DNA of 64,000 nt from Planktotalea sp. (GTDB taxonomy: Bacteria; Pseudomonadota; Alphaproteobacteria; Rhodobacterales; Rhodobacteraceae). The notes under the pieces were generated by a model that searched no databases, had not been told where the DNA came from, and worked only from the letters and a program-made list of their open reading frames with translations. A program made the translations under genes and the position numbers. Numbering within the stretch: position 1 is the first letter of the stretch; each line of letters begins with the position of its first letter. The stretch lies in the NCBI RefSeq assembly GCF_018607995.1, contig NZ_JABBAL010000008.1:1-64000 (forward strand), read 5' to 3'. Below are positions 55,435 through 64,000 of the stretch, in pieces.

Positions 55435-56340
55435 TTATGCCAGCGCCTTCTCGTTGGTTTCGCGTGCGCGCGGTTGCACAAGGAACAGGCCGCTCAGCAT
55501 CAGCGCAAGGGCGAGCCATATGCCACTTGCATAGGCTTCGCCCAGAAGCACGATTGCCCAGAAGATCCCGAAGATCGTAACTAGATAGCTAACTTGTGCG
55601 GCAAAGACCGGTCCTGCATTGCTGACCAGCCAGACGTAGCCTGCGTATACCACCGCATGAGCGACTGCGATGATAAGAAAAGCATATTCCGGTGGCCCCC
55701 AAGTGGTGGGCACAGGGATGAATTGGCCGGTGCCAAGTGCTAGCAAGAGCGAGGGCACGAGGCCAAACACAGAGGACCAGAACAACGTCTCAATTGCGTC
55801 AAATCCGTATGTGCCCCATTTGGCAACCACATTACCCTCGAGCGCATAAAAACTTGGCGCAACTAGTGCGACGGCGATCCACCAGAGGGTGACATCGCCC
55901 TCGAAACTACCGCTATTGGCCGCGATCAAAACCACAGCGCCAAAGCCAAGCGTCAGGCCAATCAATTTGCGCGCCGAGAACCTGTCGTTGCCAAGGGACA
56001 GCGCAATCGGAAAGGCGAGCATAGGGATCAGCGAGAGCAGGATAGAAATTATGCCACTGGGGAGATGCACAGCGGCTTGATAGCTGGCAGAATTGGGCAA
56101 GAGTGTGCCAATCACCGCGATCAAGCATGCAAAACGGATTTGCAGTGCGCTTGGTTTTCTCAATTGTCCACGCAGGATCAAAACGTTTCCCATCAGCGCG
56201 ACGGCTATGGCGAACTGCCAGAAGATAAGGCCGAAGTGTTGGTATCCGGCGCTCACGGTGATTTTGGTTAAAGGCATGGTGACACCCCAACCTGCGCCAA
56301 GCAGGATCAGGACTCCGAAGAGGGAGAGGCTGCCTTTCAC
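55435..56340 (-). CDS. EamA-family drug/metabolite transporter
   Basis: A 301-residue ten-helix exporter of the DMT superfamily. Two EamA repeats cover residues about 5-145 and 150-290, with FSARKLIGLTLGFGAVVLI at the end of the first and LLGEAYASGIWLALALMLSGLF at the end of the second. The cargo is unknown. It lies between the YmdB-like and SLC13 genes on the minus strand, four bases after the former. Confidence 0.9.
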   Translation of the reverse strand: MKGSLSLFGVLILLGAGWGVTMPLTKITVSAGYQHFGLIFWQFAIAVALMGNVLILRGQLRKPSALQIRFACLIAVIGTLLPNSASYQAAVHLPSGIISILLSLIPMLAFPIALSLGNDRFSARKLIGLTLGFGAVVLIAANSGSFEGDVTLWWIAVALVAPSFYALEGNVVAKWGTYGFDAIETLFWSSVFGLVPSLLLALGTGQFIPVPTTWGPPEYAFLIIAVAHAVVYAGYVWLVSNAGPVFAAQVSYLVTIFGIFWAIVLLGEAYASGIWLALALMLSGLFLVQPRARETNEKALA

Positions 56341-56344
56341 TGGC

Positions 56345-57157
56345 TCACGGCCCGCTTTGTTCTAGCCGCCCGCCACGGCGGATCATCTCAACGGAGGTGG
56401 CTTTGCCAGTGCGATTATCGGTAACGACGAAGAGGCCAGACAAGGTTGCTTCGCCATTGGCGGGTGTGAAACGCGATTTGCTCATGCCTGTCACAAACCG
56501 GCGCATGGGCTCTTCTTTCTCCATACCAATCACCGAATTATAGTCGCCGCACATGCCCGCATCGCTTTGAAAGGCAGTGCCGCCCGGCAGGATTTGTGCG
56601 TCCGCCGTCGGCACATGGGTATGCGTGCCCACCACAATCGAGGCGCGTCCGTCGCAGAAATGGCCGATGCCCATTTTCTCGGAAGTCGCTTCGCAGTGCA
56701 CATCCACAAGGATCATTTGTGCCAAGCCGCCCAACGGGTGCGCGCGCAGCACAGCATCAAGGGCAGAAAACGGATCGTCATAGGCGCGTTTCATAAAGAC
56801 TTGTCCCAGAACTTGCAGCACGAGAACTTTCTGACCGCCCTTGGCTTTAAACAACTTATGCCCGCGACCGGGCGCAGTTTTGGCAAAGTTCAAAGGGCGC
56901 AGGATGCGTTGGTCTTTGTCAATATGTTGCATCATATCACGCTGATCAAAGGCATGATCGCCAAGTGTGATGCAATCTGCGCCAGCCGCGAAAATGTCAT
57001 TCGCGTGCTCTGCATTCAGGCCCATCCCGTTTGAGGAGTTTTCGCCATTCACAACGATGAAGTCAGTGCGCAATTCATCGCGCAGCTTGGGCAAGTTTTC
57101 TGTGATAGCACGGCGCCCTGCGCGGCCCATCACATCGCCTAGGAAAAGTGTTCTCAT
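56345..57157 (-). CDS. YmdB-family metallophosphoesterase
   Basis: A 270-residue protein of the TIGR00282/YmdB family, 2',3'-cyclic nucleotide phosphodiesterase-like. Metal ligands are seen in LFLGDVMGRAGRRAI (Asp near residue 8), VVNGENSSNGMGL (Glu/Asn near 39) and LGDHAFDQRD (Asp/His near 68), then VDVHCEATSEKMG and VGTHTHVPTAD. In other roseobacters the gene is often near an SLC13 transporter. Role in cyclic-nucleotide or RNA turnover is inferred from the family. Confidence 0.9.
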   Translation of the reverse strand: MRTLFLGDVMGRAGRRAITENLPKLRDELRTDFIVVNGENSSNGMGLNAEHANDIFAAGADCITLGDHAFDQRDMMQHIDKDQRILRPLNFAKTAPGRGHKLFKAKGGQKVLVLQVLGQVFMKRAYDDPFSALDAVLRAHPLGGLAQMILVDVHCEATSEKMGIGHFCDGRASIVVGTHTHVPTADAQILPGGTAFQSDAGMCGDYNSVIGMEKEEPMRRFVTGMSKSRFTPANGEATLSGLFVVTDNRTGKATSVEMIRRGGRLEQSGP

Positions 57158-57213
57158 ACACCCGAACTACCACGCGCTGAGAGGCACGCAAGGCCCGCCT
57201 TGGAATTTGAGCG

Positions 57214-58986
57214 TTAGAGCGGCCAGAAAACCAAAATTGCGGGGATAGAGACGGCAACAATGATGACTTCTAGGGGTAGGCCGATGCGCCAGTAATCGCC
57301 GAATTGATAGCCGCCGGGGCCAAGGATCAACGTGTTGTTCTTATGCCCGATGGGTGTAAGGAACGCCGCAGATGCTGCAATGGCCACAGCCATCAAGAAT
57401 GGATCAGGAGACACGCCCAAGTACTGTGCCATCTGAATGCCAACAGGGGCCGCGACAATGGTTGTCGCCGTGTTGTTGAGCACGTCCGAAAGCGTCATCG
57501 TCACCACCATCAAGACTGTGAGGATCGCCCAAGCGGGTAGACCTTCTGTCAATCCAACAAGCGCACCCGCGATCAATTCCGTGCCGCCGGCATCTTGCAA
57601 CGCCGCGCCAAGCGGGATCATCGAGCCAAGTAAGACAACTACCGGCCATTCGATGTGGGTGTAGAGTTCCGAAAGCGGTACGATCTTGGCCAAAACATAA
57701 GCCACAACTACACAGCCAAGCGCGATAGGGAGGTAAACCAAACCAAAGCTGGCCGCAGCAACAGCCGCCGCGAACATGCCAATGGCGAGCCAGACTTTTC
57801 TATCTTGCGTGATTGCAAGAGCGCGCTCTGCGAGGGGCAAGCAATCGAGCCATTCGGTCACATCAGGTCCGCGATCTTTCGGAACAAGAAGCAGCAGAAT
57901 ATCGCCCGCGCGTACCTCGGTTTTACGCAAATGATCTCGGATTGCCTTGCCCTGACGTGAAATGCCCATGAGAACCGTGCGCTGACGCCACGCAAGCCCG
58001 ATGCTTTGTGCTGTTCTGCCTGTGAGACGCGAATTTTCGGTGACGACCACTTCGATCACGTCGACACCGTCACCGGCTGCATTCAACTGCTCTTCACGTT
58101 TCTCGTCCGAAAAGGCCAGCGAGAGGGCAGCGCGAAATTCGTCAAGCGCTGCAGGGGAAGCTTCGAGCACAAGCGTGTCGCCGCCCTTTAGTTCCGAATT
58201 GCGCGCGCGGCCATAGCGTCGTTTGCCATCGCGGATCAGGCCGATCAGGGCGACGTCGGCTTTCTCCGCGTCCTCTTCGATTTCGGAAAAACGCTTGCCA
58301 ATTATTTTGCTGTCCGCTGGCACTGTCAGTTCTGCGATATAGTCGGACATGTCATCGCCTGCTGTCACACTGTCGCTGCGCGCAGGGATCAAGCGCCAGC
58401 CGATTAGGGCCACAAAGGCAAGCCCCGCAAGCGCTGCAACACCGCCAACGGGGGCGAAGTCGAACATCTCGAATGGCTCGCCCAATTGCTCTTCTCGGAT
58501 CGCGGCGATGATGATGTTTGGGGGCGTTCCGATGAGCGTGACCATACCACCGAGTATTGTCGCAAAGCTGAGCGGCATGAGCGACAAACCAGGCGCGCGA
58601 CCCGCTTTGCGCGCGGTCTGAATATCGACAGGCATCAAGAGCGCCAAGGCTGCGACGTTATTCATGAACGCTGACAGCACCCCGCCAATCCCGCCCATCA
58701 GCGCGATATGCCCGCCAAGATTGCGTGAACTGTCCACCAAGGTGCGCGTAATCAAGAAGACTGCGCCCGAGCGCACCAAACCTGCAGAGACCACAAGCAC
58801 CAAAGCAACCACCAACGTAGCGGGATGGCCAAAGCCCGCAAACGCGTTCTTGCCCTCAACCACGCCCAAGAGCACCCCAACTATGAGGGCAGAAAACGCC
58901 ACAAGATCATAGCGAAACGGCCCCCAAAGCAAGAGGGCGAACACGCTCCCAAACAAAGCGAAAATAATAATTTGATCTTGGGTCAA
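57214..58986 (-). CDS. SLC13-family transporter with two TrkA-C domains (second copy)
   Basis: A 590-residue transporter paralogous to the one at 53.7 kb and of equal architecture. Hairpin motifs are MNNVAALALLMPVDIQTARKAG and LNNTATTIVAAPVGIQMAQYLG, with two TrkA-C regulatory domains (residues about 205-380) carrying IIGKRFSEIEE and TGRTAQSIGL. An ATG with a normal Met-Thr start is used. Substrate likely an inorganic anion or dicarboxylate. Confidence 0.9.
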   Translation of the reverse strand: MTQDQIIIFALFGSVFALLLWGPFRYDLVAFSALIVGVLLGVVEGKNAFAGFGHPATLVVALVLVVSAGLVRSGAVFLITRTLVDSSRNLGGHIALMGGIGGVLSAFMNNVAALALLMPVDIQTARKAGRAPGLSLMPLSFATILGGMVTLIGTPPNIIIAAIREEQLGEPFEMFDFAPVGGVAALAGLAFVALIGWRLIPARSDSVTAGDDMSDYIAELTVPADSKIIGKRFSEIEEDAEKADVALIGLIRDGKRRYGRARNSELKGGDTLVLEASPAALDEFRAALSLAFSDEKREEQLNAAGDGVDVIEVVVTENSRLTGRTAQSIGLAWRQRTVLMGISRQGKAIRDHLRKTEVRAGDILLLLVPKDRGPDVTEWLDCLPLAERALAITQDRKVWLAIGMFAAAVAAASFGLVYLPIALGCVVVAYVLAKIVPLSELYTHIEWPVVVLLGSMIPLGAALQDAGGTELIAGALVGLTEGLPAWAILTVLMVVTMTLSDVLNNTATTIVAAPVGIQMAQYLGVSPDPFLMAVAIAASAAFLTPIGHKNNTLILGPGGYQFGDYWRIGLPLEVIIVAVSIPAILVFWPL

Positions 58987-59109
58987 GATAGGCCTTTCAC
59001 GTTGCGGTCAGCTTCACCTTAAAACGTGCTGACATGCAACCGACTTGCGGGCATCCCCTTGGCGGGCTTATACCGAACGCGATTTAAGACTTCTCATCTG
59101 GAGAGAGAC

Positions 59110-59850
59110 ATGGCCGGCCACTCAAAATGGGCAAATATTCAGCACCGCAAGGGGCGTCAGGATAAACTGCGTTCAAAACTGTTTTCTAAGTTCTCCAAGG
59201 AGATCACGGTTGCCGCAAAGATGGGCGATCCCGATCCCGAAAAGAACCCGCGTTTGCGTCTTGCGGTGAAGGAAGCGAAGTCGCAATCCATGCCGAAAGA
59301 CAACATTGATCGCGCAATCAAGAAGGCGATAGGCGGCGAGGGCGATGATTACGAAGAAATTCGCTATGAGGGCTATGGCCCCAACGGTGTTGCGATCATT
59401 GTTGAGACGATGACGGACAATCGCAATCGCACGGCCTCGACCGTACGCTCCACATTCACCAAGAATGGCGGCAATCTGGGTGAAACCGGATCGGTGGGCT
59501 TCATGTTTGATCGCAAAGGACAGATCACCTATGGCGCGGATGCGGGCGACGCGGACACGGTGATGGAAGCCGCGATTGAAGCGGGCGCAGAGGATTGCGA
59601 AAGCTCTGAAGAGGGTCACAGCATTCTGTGCGAAGACACGGATCTTAATGAAGTTTCCACTGCTTTGGAAACTGCGCTGGGCGAAAGCGATAGTGCGAAA
59701 CTGATTTGGCAGCCGAACATTTCCACGGAGATGGACTTGGAAGGCATGACCAAGCTAATGAGACTGATCGACGCTCTAGAGGATGACGATGATATCCAAC
59801 GTGTGACGGCCAACTTTGAGGCCTCTGATGAGGTGATGGAGCAGCTTTAA
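59110..59850 (+). CDS. yebC: YebC/PmpR-family protein (TACO1 homologue)
   Basis: A 246-residue YebC protein, known as a transcriptional regulator or ribosome-associated factor. It begins [19 protein letters not shown], the family start, preceded by a GAGAGAGA site, and contains [15 protein letters not shown] and [15 protein letters not shown]. The 28-codon extension upstream is not part of the protein. A terminator follows 24 bases after the stop. Confidence 0.95.
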   Translation: MAGHSKWANIQHRKGRQDKLRSKLFSKFSKEITVAAKMGDPDPEKNPRLRLAVKEAKSQSMPKDNIDRAIKKAIGGEGDDYEEIRYEGYGPNGVAIIVETMTDNRNRTASTVRSTFTKNGGNLGETGSVGFMFDRKGQITYGADAGDADTVMEAAIEAGAEDCESSEEGHSILCEDTDLNEVSTALETALGESDSAKLIWQPNISTEMDLEGMTKLMRLIDALEDDDDIQRVTANFEASDEVMEQL

Positions 59851-59852
59851 CG

Positions 59853-60590
59853 TTATCGGTTTTTACGCTTTCCGAACCCGATCTGCGATCCACCGCATGA
59901 TCGGGTTTTTTGTGGCCGCAACAGTTCGAGGTGAAGGATCTTCGCTTTCGGTTGATCAGAATAAATTAGCTCAGACGCTTCAAATATTCGTTTATTAAAT
60001 TGCGCAGGAAAGACGTAGAATTTGATATCTGAGGTCCAAAGTAAATCGCGAAAGGTGACTTGATCCACTTTGAAGCCAGCTTCGACAAAAGCTTTGCTCC
60101 AGCTGTTGAAAAAGCCGTCAACGCGTTCGCATGATTTGTAGAGTAGCACACCACAGTTGATTTCTGGAAACGCGCTGGGTACATTCGTGCGCCAACGTTT
60201 ATTGTGACGCTGTCTGTGCCAAAGCTGAACGTGTGCGCCGCAGATTTCGAATTTTTTCTAATAGTTCGAACAAGCTTGATAAATCGTCACGCATGATCGT
60301 GTCATTGTCGAGGTAGAGTGTTTCTTCGAAAGGTGTTTCAGTCAGTAAGTCAACCTGGGCCTCGCCAATCCATCTGGGATGTTAAATGCAAGATCAAAGC
60401 CTTATGTGTCATCCTCTGCGGCGCACCCAATTGCTGTACCAAGCTCGGGGTTGGACGCTTTAACGCTTGCTGCGGAGCGTCGTGCGACATCAACATGTTG
60501 ACTGCCCCAAGCGATATACAAAAGCCGCGTTTTCTCTTTGTCTGTTCTGTCATTGGGAAAGGTGTCTTTGCATTGAATTTTCGCTTTCAT
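59853..60590 (-). pseudogene. Glycosyltransferase-like gene, broken by a stop and two frameshifts
   Basis: Homology runs the length of the minus strand here but in changing frames. The N-terminus reads RLLYIAWGSQHVDVARRSAA and SVKASNPELGTAI, an in-frame TAA ends DDT (near 60402), then the text continues GFDLAFNIPDG. After a shift it reads TPFEETLYLDNDTIMRDD, which carries a DxD-like LDNDT donor-sugar motif, then returns to the first frame as WRTNVPSAFPEINCGVLLY and LLWTSDIKFYVFPAQFNKRI to a stop at 59853. It is a clear pseudogene. Confidence 0.82.
59875..59911 (+). terminator. Terminator after yebC
   Basis: A 9-bp stem (AACCCGATC with GATCGGGTT) with further inner pairing (TGCG with CGCA, one bulged T) is followed by a T-run. 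It overlaps the 3' end of the broken glycosyltransferase gene on the other strand. Confidence 0.82.
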
Positions 60591-60698
60591 TTAATGTGTG
60601 AAAGGGCGACATGTCTAGTTTGTTCACCAGATCTGGTTATGCGCGCTGATAAAAGTAGCAACTTGACGTTAGCAAGATCAAAATTTTTGGATGGCGTT

Positions 60699-61292
60699 GT
60701 GTTTACATATCTATCGGGGTTCGGACTTAGCATCTCTTTAATTCTCGCCATTGGGGCGCAGAATGCGTTTGTTTTGAAGTACGGGCTTCGGCGCAAACAC
60801 GTCCTGCCGATAGTCCTGACCTGCGCTATATCCGATGCGGTTTTGATCATTGCAGGGGTCGCGGGGTTCGGCGCGCTGGCGCAGGCCTTGCCGTGGTTTG
60901 AGACCGCGATGCGTTACGGTGGCGTCCTTTTTCTGTTTTGGTATGGTTTGCAAAATGCACTCTCTGCGTGGCGCGGAGGCAGTGCGTTAGAGGGGGAGGC
61001 GGAGGTCACGACATCCCTGCGTAAAACCCTACTAACCCTGTTTGCAATCACATTTTTGAACCCGCATGTGTATTTGGACACTGTGGTTTTGATCGGATCA
61101 ATCTCGGCACAATACGAGGACCGTTTGGCCTTTGGGATTGGAGCGGCTTTGGGCAGTTTCACTTTTTTCATTTGTCTCGGCTTTGGTTCGCGTTTGCTCT
61201 CACCCATTTTTGCCAACCCAGCGGCATGGCGCGTGTTGGACGCGATCATTGCGCTCACAATGTGGGTAATTGCGATCTCTTTGTTGCTCTGA
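60699..61292 (+). CDS. LysE/ArgO-family amino-acid exporter
   Basis: A 197-residue six-helix exporter. It starts near VFTYLSGFGLSISLILAIGAQNAFVLKYGL, the LysE/ArgO N-terminus with GAQNAFVL, and contains TFLNPHVYLDTVVLIGSI (the NPHxYLD signature). I chose the GTG at 60699; the open frame extends 127 codons upstream across the antisense side of the pseudogene, but that part has no exporter character. Basic amino acids are the family substrates. Confidence 0.87.
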   Translation: MFTYLSGFGLSISLILAIGAQNAFVLKYGLRRKHVLPIVLTCAISDAVLIIAGVAGFGALAQALPWFETAMRYGGVLFLFWYGLQNALSAWRGGSALEGEAEVTTSLRKTLLTLFAITFLNPHVYLDTVVLIGSISAQYEDRLAFGIGAALGSFTFFICLGFGSRLLSPIFANPAAWRVLDAIIALTMWVIAISLLL

Positions 61293-61330
61293 GGGTTGCG
61301 TATTCCGCGCCGGTTTGATTTGCGTTCATA

Positions 61331-62233
61331 ATGGGAAAACAAGCACAAAGGCCGCTCGTCGGTGTTTTCTGGATGGTTACGGCAGGCTTGTGCTTTGTTG
61401 CGGTGACTGCGCTGGTCAAGCTCAACGGCACGCGCTTGCCTGCTGCGGAATCGGCATTTGTGCGGTACGCGTTGGGCCTGGTCTTTCTGATCCCAATGAT
61501 GGGGCCACTACGCGCAACCACTTTGACGCCGCGCCTTTGGAAACTTGTCGCAGTGCGTGGGCTGTTTCACACGTTTGGCGTGACGCTCTGGTTCTTCGCG
61601 ATGACCCAGATTTCAATCGCAGAAGTGACTGCAATGAACTATTTGACGCCCGTTTTCGTGACCGTCGCGGCCGCGCTATTCCTTGGTGAGAAACTGGCGT
61701 TTCGCCGCATCATCGCGGTGCTCTTCGCGCTCTTGGGGGCGATGATTATCCTAAGGCCTGGCTTTCGCGAGCTTAGCATTGGACATATTGCGATGCTCGC
61801 TGTGGCTTGCATGTTTTGCGTGTCTTATCTGACAGCAAAATTACTCGCGGATGCGGTGCCCGCCTCCGTGGTTGTATCGATGCTGTCCATTGCTGTCACA
61901 ATCGGGCTAGCACCTTTGGCATTTTCAGTTTGGATTACACCATCTTTTCATGAGGTTGGCGTACTTTTAGGTGTTGCTTGTTTTGCCACTGCGGGCCATT
62001 TTGCGATGACGCTTGCCTTTGCCAATGCGCCCCTGACGGTGACGCAACCGGTGACGTTTGTTCAATTGATCTGGGCCGTTTCGCTTGGCTATTTTACCTT
62101 TGGCGAAGCGGTGGATATTTGGGTGATCTTAGGCGGTTTTGTGATCCTATGTTCGATCACATTTATCACGTGGCGCGAAGCAGTGCTGAAGCGCGGTGAA
62201 ATCACGCCCGGAACGCACGCGCCAAAGGGGTGA
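61331..62233 (+). CDS. EamA-family drug/metabolite transporter
   Basis: A 300-residue DMT-superfamily exporter with ten hydrophobic helices in two EamA repeats; LNGTRLPAAESAFVRYALGL and EVTAMNYLTPVFVTVAAALFLGE belong to the first, NAPLTVTQPVTFVQLIWAV to the second. It starts 38 bases after lysE. The cargo is unknown; it is distinct from the EamA gene at 55.4 kb. Confidence 0.9.
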   Translation: MGKQAQRPLVGVFWMVTAGLCFVAVTALVKLNGTRLPAAESAFVRYALGLVFLIPMMGPLRATTLTPRLWKLVAVRGLFHTFGVTLWFFAMTQISIAEVTAMNYLTPVFVTVAAALFLGEKLAFRRIIAVLFALLGAMIILRPGFRELSIGHIAMLAVACMFCVSYLTAKLLADAVPASVVVSMLSIAVTIGLAPLAFSVWITPSFHEVGVLLGVACFATAGHFAMTLAFANAPLTVTQPVTFVQLIWAVSLGYFTFGEAVDIWVILGGFVILCSITFITWREAVLKRGEITPGTHAPKG

Positions 62234-62265
62234 TAACTCGTACCTTGCTAATAAGTTTTTTATTG

Positions 62266-62279
62266 ATTGACTGGTCAAT
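62266..62279 (+). promoter_or_regulatory. Palindrome ahead of betI, likely BetI operator
   Basis: ATTGACTGGTCAAT, a perfect 6-bp inverted repeat with a 2-base centre, resembles BetI-type operators; it lies 43 bases before the betI start in an AT-rich promoter stretch, suited to autoregulation relieved by choline. Confidence 0.65.
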
Positions 62280-62322
62280 TTAAATAAAATTATCTGCAGC
62301 AAAGGCGATAACGGAGAGTGAT

Positions 62323-62916
62323 GTGCCCAAGTTAGGAATGGAACCGTTGCGTCGCGCAGCCTTGGTTGAGGCTACGATCTGCGAGATTGGAGCGCATGGC
62401 ACGCTGGATGTCACAGTCGGCGCGATTGCCAAGCGGGCAGGAATGTCATCGGCCTTGGCGCATCACTATTTTGGCGGCAAAGAGCAGATATTTCTGGCCG
62501 CAATGCGTCATACGTTGACGGTATATGGCGCCGAAGTGCGGGCGGCTTTGGTGACGGCCGAAACCGACACAGCCCGCGTCGAGGCGATTGTGTGCGCCTC
62601 CTTCTCAAGTTCGAACTTCCGTCCGGAGGTGATTGCAGCGTGGTTGAATTTCTACGTGCTGGCCCAAACCGTGCCAGAAGCTAAGCGCTTACTTACCATC
62701 TACCAAGCGCGCATTCGCTCGAATCTTGTCTATTCCCTGCGCCCTTTGATTGGCGTGCGAGCCTCGCAAACCGCCTCGCGGATTGCGGCAATGATTGATG
62801 GTGTGTATCTACGCCAAAGCTTGGTCAAAGCACGGCCAGATCAATCCGAAGCCGCAAGGCAGGTCATTGACTATCTCTATTTTGAATTGAGAGGGGTGCG
62901 CGATGAGAAAGCCTAA
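62323..62916 (+). CDS. betI: Choline-responsive repressor BetI (TetR family)
   Basis: A 197-residue TetR regulator that represses choline/betaine genes until choline binds. The N-terminal helix-turn-helix includes LDVTVGAIAKRAGMSSALAHHYFGG (read in two parts of under 20 residues: LDVTVGAIAKRAG and MSSALAHHYFGGKEQI), and the C-terminal domain has WLNFYVLAQTVPEAKRLL, all BetI-typical. The start is a GTG with GGAGAG upstream. It overlaps betC by 14 bases. Confidence 0.93.
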   Translation: MPKLGMEPLRRAALVEATICEIGAHGTLDVTVGAIAKRAGMSSALAHHYFGGKEQIFLAAMRHTLTVYGAEVRAALVTAETDTARVEAIVCASFSSSNFRPEVIAAWLNFYVLAQTVPEAKRLLTIYQARIRSNLVYSLRPLIGVRASQTASRIAAMIDGVYLRQSLVKARPDQSEAARQVIDYLYFELRGVRDEKA

Positions 62917-64000
62917 CATATTGATTTTTATGTTCGATCAACTCAACGGTACCTTCTTTCCTGACGGCCCTGCCGACTGGCTCCATGCGCCCAATATCAA
63001 AAAGCTTGCCGCGCGCTCGACCCGTTTCAAGAACGCCTACACGGCCAGCCCTTTGTGCGCACCGGGGCGCGCGAGCTATATGTCCGGCCAATTGCCGAGC
63101 ACGACGGGCGTCTATGACAACGCCGCTGAGTTTCCCTCTTCGATCCCCACATATGCGCATCATCTTAGGCGCGCGGGCTATCAAACCTGCCTCTCTGGCA
63201 AGATGCATTTCGTTGGCCCTGATCAGTTGCACGGCTTTGAAGAGCGCATAACAACCGACATTTATCCCCCTGATTTCGGTTGGACGCCGGATTATCGCAA
63301 GCCTGGTGAGCGGATCGAATGGTGGTATCACAATATGGGCTCGGTGACAGGCTCTGGCATTGCGGAAATCACCAATCAGATGGAGTACGACGACGAGGTT
63401 GCTTATCATGCGACGCGCAAGATTTATGATCATGCGCGTGGCAAGGATGAACGCCCGTGGTGCCTGACTGTCAGCTTCACGCACCCCCATGACCCTTACG
63501 TGGCACGCCGCAAATATTGGGATTTGTATGAGGATTGCGCGCACCTGATGCCAGAGGTTGGTCCGATCCCTTATGAGGATCAGGATACGCATTCCCAACG
63601 CATCTTGGACGCCAATGATCGCGATAACTTCAACATTTCTGACGAAGATATCTGCCGCTCGCGCCGTGCCTATTTCGCCAATATCTCCTACCTCGATGAC
63701 AAAGTCGGTGAGGTGATGGAGGCGCTAGAAAGCACGCGCCAAGAGGCGATCATCATGTTCGTGGCAGATCACGGCGATATGCTGGGCGAACGTGGTTTGT
63801 GGTTCAAGATGTCGTTCTTTGAGGGCTCTGCGCGTGTCCCGATGATGATATCAAGCCCTGATATGGAGCCGGGTCTTATTGACACTCCTGTGAGCAACAT
63901 CGACGTTTGCCCGACGCTCTGCGATCTCGCGGGGGTGAATATGGAAGAAATCATGCCTTGGACCGAAGGGATGAGCCTGAAACCCATGGGGCAGGGTGTC
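62903..64000 (+). CDS. betC: Choline sulfatase (partial, runs off the window)
   Basis: The first 366 codons of a choline sulfatase of normal length about 500. It hydrolyses choline-O-sulfate to choline, a source of glycine betaine. Metal ligands open at MFDQLNG; the sulfatase motif LCAPGRASYMSG at residues 51-62 gives Cys52 for formylglycine conversion, and VADHGDMLGERGLWFKMSF supplies the DHG metal site. The ATG at 62903 overlaps betI, showing an operon. The next genes expected are betB and betA, beyond the window. Confidence 0.94.
   Translation, partial: MRKPNILIFMFDQLNGTFFPDGPADWLHAPNIKKLAARSTRFKNAYTASPLCAPGRASYMSGQLPSTTGVYDNAAEFPSSIPTYAHHLRRAGYQTCLSGKMHFVGPDQLHGFEERITTDIYPPDFGWTPDYRKPGERIEWWYHNMGSVTGSGIAEITNQMEYDDEVAYHATRKIYDHARGKDERPWCLTVSFTHPHDPYVARRKYWDLYEDCAHLMPEVGPIPYEDQDTHSQRILDANDRDNFNISDEDICRSRRAYFANISYLDDKVGEVMEALESTRQEAIIMFVADHGDMLGERGLWFKMSFFEGSARVPMMISSPDMEPGLIDTPVSNIDVCPTLCDLAGVNMEEIMPWTEGMSLKPMGQGV

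Noticed and set aside
60318-60698. 127-codon upstream extension of the LysE frame
   Set aside because: It runs antisense to a glycosyltransferase pseudogene and lacks transporter character; the LysE N-terminus starts at about 60699.

Overview
The window reads as a chromosomal segment of a marine alphaproteobacterium of the Roseobacter group (Rhodobacteraceae). Pointers are the bztABCD/aap-type amino-acid transporter next to an ATP12 chaperone, the pydX-like preT/preA pair, the SLC13 transporters with TrkA-C domains, the betI-betC choline-sulfate locus, and three copies of a GC-rich intergenic palindrome with a conserved tail of the kind I associate with this family. The exact genus cannot be read from the sequence; the number of decayed genes (at least four) would fit a lineage undergoing genome erosion.

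Layout. 1-1.9 kb: the end of rpsH, then rplF-rplR-rpsE-rpmD of the spc ribosomal operon, closed by a strong terminator; the usual continuation (rplO, secY, adk ... rplQ) is absent and is replaced by about 0.8 kb of decayed sequence. 2.7-8.3 kb: HtrA protease, RarA, CrcB, RluC, a HAD phosphatase and ATP12, tightly packed. 8.5-13 kb: glutamate/glutamine/aspartate/asparagine ABC transporter with an internal terminator after the binding-protein gene. 13.1-15.1 kb (minus): argB, a ferredoxin-like gene and sixA. 15.2-17.9 kb: NAD-dependent dihydropyrimidine dehydrogenase (preT, preA). 18.3-25.7 kb (minus): a branched-chain-type ABC transporter (livG-H-M-binding protein-livF) co-oriented with an AMP-forming acyl-CoA ligase, followed by an HD hydrolase. 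25.9-30.4 kb: a decaying metallo-beta-lactamase-fold gene, gatC-gatA, an Excalibur lipoprotein, an amidase and the RNase P RNA.

30.6-45.5 kb is the most interesting part: a 15-kb LacI-regulated catabolic island. Two genes (SnoaL/NTF2-like protein, COG3618 lactonase-type amidohydrolase) run left and twelve run right from a divergent promoter framed by two inverted copies of a 16-bp operator. It carries a sugar-type ABC importer, a HisD/HpsN-like dehydrogenase, an SDR, the LacI regulator, three further SnoaL-like proteins, a bicupin, a short MetE-like zinc enzyme with all four zinc ligands and an RraA-like aldolase. The genes overlap by 1-8 bases through most of its length, so they almost certainly serve one pathway; I do not recognise the substrate.

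45.7-64 kb returns to dispersed metabolism: a quinone oxidoreductase, XRE regulator, histidinol-phosphatase-like gene, two purine deaminases, a CAP-domain protein with a damaged signal peptide, mgtE, 5-formyl-THF cyclo-ligase, two SLC13 transporters, EamA exporters, YmdB-like phosphoesterase, yebC, a broken glycosyltransferase, a LysE exporter, and finally betI with an upstream palindrome and the first 366 codons of choline sulfatase, which runs off the window.
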